From NCBI RefSeq assembly GCF_049705945.1, contig NZ_JBNAMV010000004.1, positions 372,001-436,000 on the forward strand: 64,000 nt of DNA. Direction: 5' to 3'. This document shows positions 60,358-64,000 of this stretch, one piece after another. The translations under genes and the position numbers were made by a program. The notes beneath the pieces were generated by a model, which saw nothing but the letters and a program-made list of their open reading frames with translations, did no database searches and had not been told where the DNA came from. Source of the DNA: Salarchaeum japonicum_A (GTDB taxonomy: Archaea > Halobacteriota > Halobacteria > Halobacteriales > Halobacteriaceae). The stretch's first letter is position 1. Each line of letters begins with the position of its first letter.

Positions 60358-61355
60358 GCAGGATCACCTTCGGAATCCTCCATTCGCCCACAATTAGCGC
60401 GTTCGGAACGCTGTGGTTTTTCGCCGTCCCAGCGACCCAATATCGGAGTGAAATCCCTGCAATTTCGCGGAGCGACTTACGTATCTGCACGCCCTACGGG
60501 GGTGAGGTGATGTTCTAACTGGTGTTTAGACAATTGTCGTATCCCCTCGGGCGCGTCTGGCGCGTTTCTCTGATTCTTGTGTGATGCGGTTTTTAGGCGG
60601 ATTTCGGTGGGAGGATGATGCTCCCCCACTTGGAGGGTTGCGAAGCTCCTGTATGGCTCTGCTGTTGCGTCTGATGAGGTACGAGTAGGTGGGAAGTGAC
60701 GAGGGGTTCGTGAGGGCTTGGGCGAGGGGGGCATACACAGTAGTAGTACTGTTGTGGTTCACCGTGTGGTTCACAGTTCAATGGGAAACTCATACGGTCT
60801 AATCTCGTGGATTAGTTCATAGAGGGTGTTAGAACGTCTAACGATACAGTAGAGTAGAATAGTGTCTACTGTTGTACTTACTACTACTACTGTATTACTG
60901 TGTATGGTGGGGGGTAGTACCCAGACTAACCCACCGTTGCCAGGGAGTGAGTAGTAGGGAGACAAGACGATTCGACAACTGTCTAAATTATATTGTCTCT
61001 TGGTTTCTGTGGAGAGGGCAGTCTCGTCTGCCGTACCCAGACTACTATCCCCGGTACTTACTCGGCCTATCGAGTTCCCCCTGAGAACCACTCATCCCGG
61101 CTTATTGTCGAAGGTCAGCGTCTTACCGGCAGGCGTTTTCACCAGGGAATGCCCGAACGTTCCCTACTTCTCGTCGGTCGATGGAGAGGGTAACAAGCGA
61201 ACGAAGGATGTGAGCGAACGAGGTGAGTCGTGTTTTGTCCGACGGGGTCACGGGAACGACGAGGCGCGAGTAAGATAGCGTGTTCTACCGCATAGAGGCG
61301 TTGACGGCCGATATACGGCTTCTGGAAGTGTTTCACCGACCGCCGACAGGGTGGG
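60358..61355. other. 1-kb repeat-rich region without a convincing gene
   Basis: Several short overlapping readings exist on both strands, but none has a motif or consistent codon use. The DNA is rich in GTAG/CTAC runs. The outer inverted repeats are GTTTAGACAATTGTCG (60524-60539) and CGACAACTGTCTAAAT (60973-60988), 14 of 16 matching. Inner inverted repeats are CATACACAGTA (60732-60742) and TACTGTGTATG (60896-60906). ACAGTA-GTAG-TACTGT (60737-60752) is a palindrome. GTACCCAGACTA occurs twice as a direct repeat (near 60916 and 61033). Confidence 0.6.
60524..60988. repeat. 465-bp block bounded by inverted repeats
   Basis: The ends GTTTAGACAATTGTCG and CGACAACTGTCTAAAT match as inverted repeats at 14 of 16 bases. 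No transposase is encoded inside and no matching target duplication is seen on either side. It could be a non-autonomous mobile element or a control region. Confidence 0.45.
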
Positions 61356-62078
61356 TTAGAGGTCGTCCTCAGAGAAGATCAGTCGGGCGCTGTTGTCGGT
61401 GAGCCACTCGGAATGCGCTTCGTACTCGGGGTCATGCTCGGCTACGAGTGACCAGAACTCCGAGCTGTGGTTCGGCTCACGGAGATGGGCGAGTTCGTGA
61501 ACGACGACGTAGTCAACAATCTCTCGTGGAGCCATCATCAGCCGCCAGTTCAATCCGAGCGTTCCATTCGAAGAACAACTCCCCCATTTGGTGCGCTGGT
61601 TCCGAACCTCAATCTGCTCGTACTCGACTCCCATCTGTTCAGCGAAGTAGTCAGCTCGTCGCTCGAATCGTTGCCGGGCATTTCGTCGGTACAGCGTTTC
61701 CAAAGCCCGCTCTATGGAGGTTTCCTCGACGTGGTGTCTCGCAAGCCGTAGCGTACCGTCCACAACGCTTGATGAAGGCCGCTGTTCGACGACAACCTCG
61801 TGTTCCCTACCAAGGTACGGGAATGACTCGCCCTCCACGAACCGCCGTTCAGGGACTTGTTCACGGAACTTCTCGAACCCGCTCGTCTTTTCCACTACCC
61901 ACGCCGCATTGTCACGGAGAAGCTCGTCCGGAGTGACTGATGGAGACTCAGGAAGAACGACGGTGACACCGTGAATATCCACGTCGATGCGGGGGTTCGA
62001 AGCGTCCGAACTGTGGCGTACCTCGTACTCGATGGCGTTCCCCAGCAGGTCGATCTGGTGGCGTTGGGCTTTAGCCAT
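61356..62078 (-). CDS. YgjP-type zinc metalloprotease domain protein
   Basis: A 240-residue protein of the YgjP/DUF45 (SprT-like) family. VVVHELAHLREPNHSSEFW gives HExxH with a third His, the zinc site; NQRTKWGSCSSNGTLGLNWR is also diagnostic. It overlaps hsdR by eight bases. Such proteins are often encoded next to type I restriction genes, but their role there is unclear. Confidence 0.85.
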   Translation of the reverse strand: MAKAQRHQIDLLGNAIEYEVRHSSDASNPRIDVDIHGVTVVLPESPSVTPDELLRDNAAWVVEKTSGFEKFREQVPERRFVEGESFPYLGREHEVVVEQRPSSSVVDGTLRLARHHVEETSIERALETLYRRNARQRFERRADYFAEQMGVEYEQIEVRNQRTKWGSCSSNGTLGLNWRLMMAPREIVDYVVVHELAHLREPNHSSEFWSLVAEHDPEYEAHSEWLTDNSARLIFSEDDL

Positions 62079-64000
62079 GGTTCTGGATGAGGTAGTTCCG
62101 GAGCGCGTCCACGAACTCGTCGTCCTGAATCAGGTGGCCGAGGTCGTACTGCTTGACCATCACGTCCAGCAAGATGCGTTCGATCTCCGAGATGGTCTGC
62201 TGGTTCGTCTTCCAGCCGGGATAGTCGCGATCAACGCGGTCGTGGAACTGTGAGACAACCTCCTCAGCGATTTCTTCCGCTTGGTCCTCGGACTCGACAG
62301 CGTCGGATGTCTCCTCCGTGAGGTGCGTGTAGATGGCGAACTCGGCATCGTCCATGCCTTCTTCCTCGGCATCTTCTTCGACGCTCACCACGGCGTCCTC
62401 AACCGACTTCAGGGCCTCCACAGCATCCGGGTCGCTGATCTGGTCGTTCTGCCAGCGTTCGACTATATCGGTTACGCGCTCGCTCAACCGTTTATACCGT
62501 GGATTCTGGTTCTCTCGGGGATGGAGATGTTGCCGAGTGGCGTGCGCGATCTGCGACGCCTTCACGCCAGGATTGTCGAGATCTTCAACGTCTTCGAGGT
62601 ACTCCTCCCCGAGCTTGTAGGTGGGGAAGTCCTTCTTGATTTCCGTAATCTCGACGTTGTCGCTGATAATCTCGCGCGTCTTCTCCCGCATGTCCTCCTC
62701 GGGGTCGTCCTCTCCTGACGTGGCGCGCTTGAAGGCGACGTGAATCCGACTCAGCCACTTGTAGTCCTCCTCAACGCCCTCCGTCACCAGGCGACCATCC
62801 GGCGCGACGGCCTCGTAGAGATTCTGAAGGCGACGGAACCCCTGCTTGAACTCGCGACGTTCAGGATGCGTACTGACGCGATTGACGGCCTCGTAGGTCG
62901 CCTCTTGCGTGTCGGTCTTGTCGATGCCGTCGAAAATCTCCATCACGGACTCGACTTGCTCAACGAGATCGTCGAACAGCTCGTCCTTGTCGCGGGCGGC
63001 GTAGGCTTTCGTCTCCGCATCGTAGTCCAACGCTTCGTCGATATTCTCGAACACGCCCTGGAAGTCCACGATTTCCCCGTTCTCCTTGCCTGATGCGGGC
63101 CGGTTCGTCCGGGCGATAGCCTGCATGAGGTTGTGGTTCTTCAGGTTCCGGTCGAGATACATCGTCTTCAGGATAGGCGCGTCGAAGCCCGTCAAGAGCA
63201 TGTTGTGGACGACGAGCAGTTCGGGGTCGCCGTCCTCCTTGAACGCCTTGACGATGCTGTCACGCTCCTCTGAGTCGGTGTGGAACTGCTCGATCAGGTC
63301 GGGGTCGTCCTTCGTTGCCGTGTAGAGGACTTCGACAGCATCCTCCCCACGTCGCTCAATGAGTCGTTCCCCGTACATCGCCGCCGACCGCCGACTCGGC
63401 GTGACGACCATCCCCTTCCACCCGTTCGGTTCGACGTGTTCCGTGTAGTGGTGGTCGATCTCATTGACAGCGCGATCGACACGCGGCTCGATTTCTGCAA
63501 GCGTCGTCGCGTTCACGTTATCACGGATGAACTCGCGCTTCTCGTCCGTGGTCATCCCCTGGAAGCGTTCTTCGAACTCCTCGTCCAACCCTGCCTCGTC
63601 AATCTCCCACTCCATCTCGTGCCGGAGCGTGAAGTACACGGGCAGAATCAGTCCATCCTCGATTCCTTGCTTCACGGAGTAGCGATGCAGGTAGTCCTCA
63701 CCGTCGGGAGAGAACTCGCGGAACGTGTTCTTGTCTTTCTCGCGTTCTCCCTCTCGAACGGGTGTTCCGGTGAAGCCGAAGTGATAGCAGTTGGGTAAGG
63801 CCGCATCGAGGCGGCTTCCCAAGTCGGCCTCCATGAAGCGGTGTGCTTCGTCGGACATGACGACGACTTCGTCGTTGCCCTGTACGTCGGGGTCAACGTC
63901 CTCGAACTTCTGGATAGTCGTGAGTACGAGTTCGCTCTGCCCGCGCTCAATGAGTTCTTGCAGGTGGTTGATGCTCTCCGCTTCCGTCCATCGTTCCAGA
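62071..64000 (-). CDS. hsdR: type I restriction enzyme R subunit HsdR, partial (N-terminus outside window)
   Basis: The reverse frame is open from the window edge to TAA at 62071-62073, giving at least 642 residues. The DEAH motif VVVMSDEAHRFMEADLG lies near the start, followed by the helicase motif FGFTGTPVRE and later GFDAPILKTMYLDRNLKNHN and AIARTNRPASGKENGEIVDF. An ATG at 63858 within DEAH is not the true start. HsdR translocates and cuts DNA as part of the HsdMSR complex; the M and S genes should lie beyond the window. Confidence 0.9.
   Translation of the reverse strand, partial: LERWTEAESINHLQELIERGQSELVLTTIQKFEDVDPDVQGNDEVVVMSDEAHRFMEADLGSRLDAALPNCYHFGFTGTPVREGEREKDKNTFREFSPDGEDYLHRYSVKQGIEDGLILPVYFTLRHEMEWEIDEAGLDEEFEERFQGMTTDEKREFIRDNVNATTLAEIEPRVDRAVNEIDHHYTEHVEPNGWKGMVVTPSRRSAAMYGERLIERRGEDAVEVLYTATKDDPDLIEQFHTDSEERDSIVKAFKEDGDPELLVVHNMLLTGFDAPILKTMYLDRNLKNHNLMQAIARTNRPASGKENGEIVDFQGVFENIDEALDYDAETKAYAARDKDELFDDLVEQVESVMEIFDGIDKTDTQEATYEAVNRVSTHPERREFKQGFRRLQNLYEAVAPDGRLVTEGVEEDYKWLSRIHVAFKRATSGEDDPEEDMREKTREIISDNVEITEIKKDFPTYKLGEEYLEDVEDLDNPGVKASQIAHATRQHLHPRENQNPRYKRLSERVTDIVERWQNDQISDPDAVEALKSVEDAVVSVEEDAEEEGMDDAEFAIYTHLTEETSDAVESEDQAEEIAEEVVSQFHDRVDRDYPGWKTNQQTISEIERILLDVMVKQYDLGHLIQDDEFVDALRNYLIQNHG

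Noticed and set aside
60730..60910. GTAG/CTAC runs as a CRISPR or tandem-repeat array
   Set aside because: Repeats are short, unevenly spaced and inverted; there are no spacers and no cas genes.
60477..61278. Several 65-106-residue readings on both strands in the repeat-rich region
   Set aside because: They overlap each other in different frames, have no domain and follow the repeats rather than codon structure. Some may be conserved at DNA level, which I cannot test.

Overview
This window is from a haloarchaeal chromosome (class Halobacteria). The DNA is GC-rich, the predicted proteins are strongly acidic, and the gene content is archaeal throughout: RNA polymerase subunits D, N, K and Rpo4, archaeal ribosomal proteins, L7Ae, Nop5/fibrillarin, a TFB-like protein and a mevalonate-route isoprenoid kinase. 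Adjacent genes often overlap by ATGA, and TATA-like boxes often lie about 27 bases before the start codon. The genus cannot be settled from the sequence alone.

Layout. 1-629: 5' part of a 2-oxoacid:ferredoxin oxidoreductase alpha gene. 839-5054: two secreted or membrane-anchored proteins of unknown function, one of 1097 residues with PKD-like domains and a Tyr/Thr/Arg-rich tail. 5.05-7.4 kb: a small protein, the Mrp Fe-S carrier and MoaA. 7.49-17.9 kb: a long information-processing and isoprenoid block: tRNA-Ser, uS13, uS4, uS11, RpoD, tRNA-Leu, eL18, uL13, uS9, RpoN, RpoK, enolase, uS2, mevalonate kinase, isopentenyl phosphate kinase, RNase J and polyprenyl synthase. 18-24.7 kb: a frameshifted hydrolase, GluRS, a VOC protein, a DUF456-type protein, TmcA and a membrane protein. 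24.8-26.2 kb: L7Ae (with a candidate K-turn leader), eS28, eL24 and Ndk.

26.2-31.4 kb: a Tat-exported penicillin-acylase-type hydrolase with a coupled membrane protein, then a two-gene MetE-type methionine synthase. 31.4-35.2 kb (minus): eL21, Rpo4, DUF655, KsgA, MscS and a HemK-like methyltransferase. 35.3-42.6 kb: cystathionine synthase/lyase, EF-1beta with a two-zinc-ribbon mini-protein, Nop5/fibrillarin, GshA, a winged-helix regulator, PPAT and a one-domain TFB relative. 42.7-44.3 kb: tRNA-Leu(TAG), an iron-box promoter, a truncated siderophore-binding gene and an FAD enzyme. 44.35-58.75 kb: DacZ-like diadenylate cyclase with a membrane protein, a small HTH with a hidden convergent CxxC mini-protein, an XPD/Rad3 helicase, a nuclease-like protein, an aldo/keto reductase, tRNA-Thr, Pgk, a molybdopterin oxidoreductase, a CBS protein, uridine kinase and several haloarchaeal unknowns.

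At 58.79 kb a tRNA-Ser(GGA) sequence breaks off just after its anticodon loop and the DNA turns AT-richer. This marks the edge of an accessory island. It carries small orphan genes, about 1 kb of repeat-rich DNA without a convincing gene (60358-61355), a YgjP-type metalloprotease, and the C-terminal two thirds or so of a type I restriction HsdR subunit running off the end. No CRISPR array, rRNA gene or complete insertion sequence was seen.
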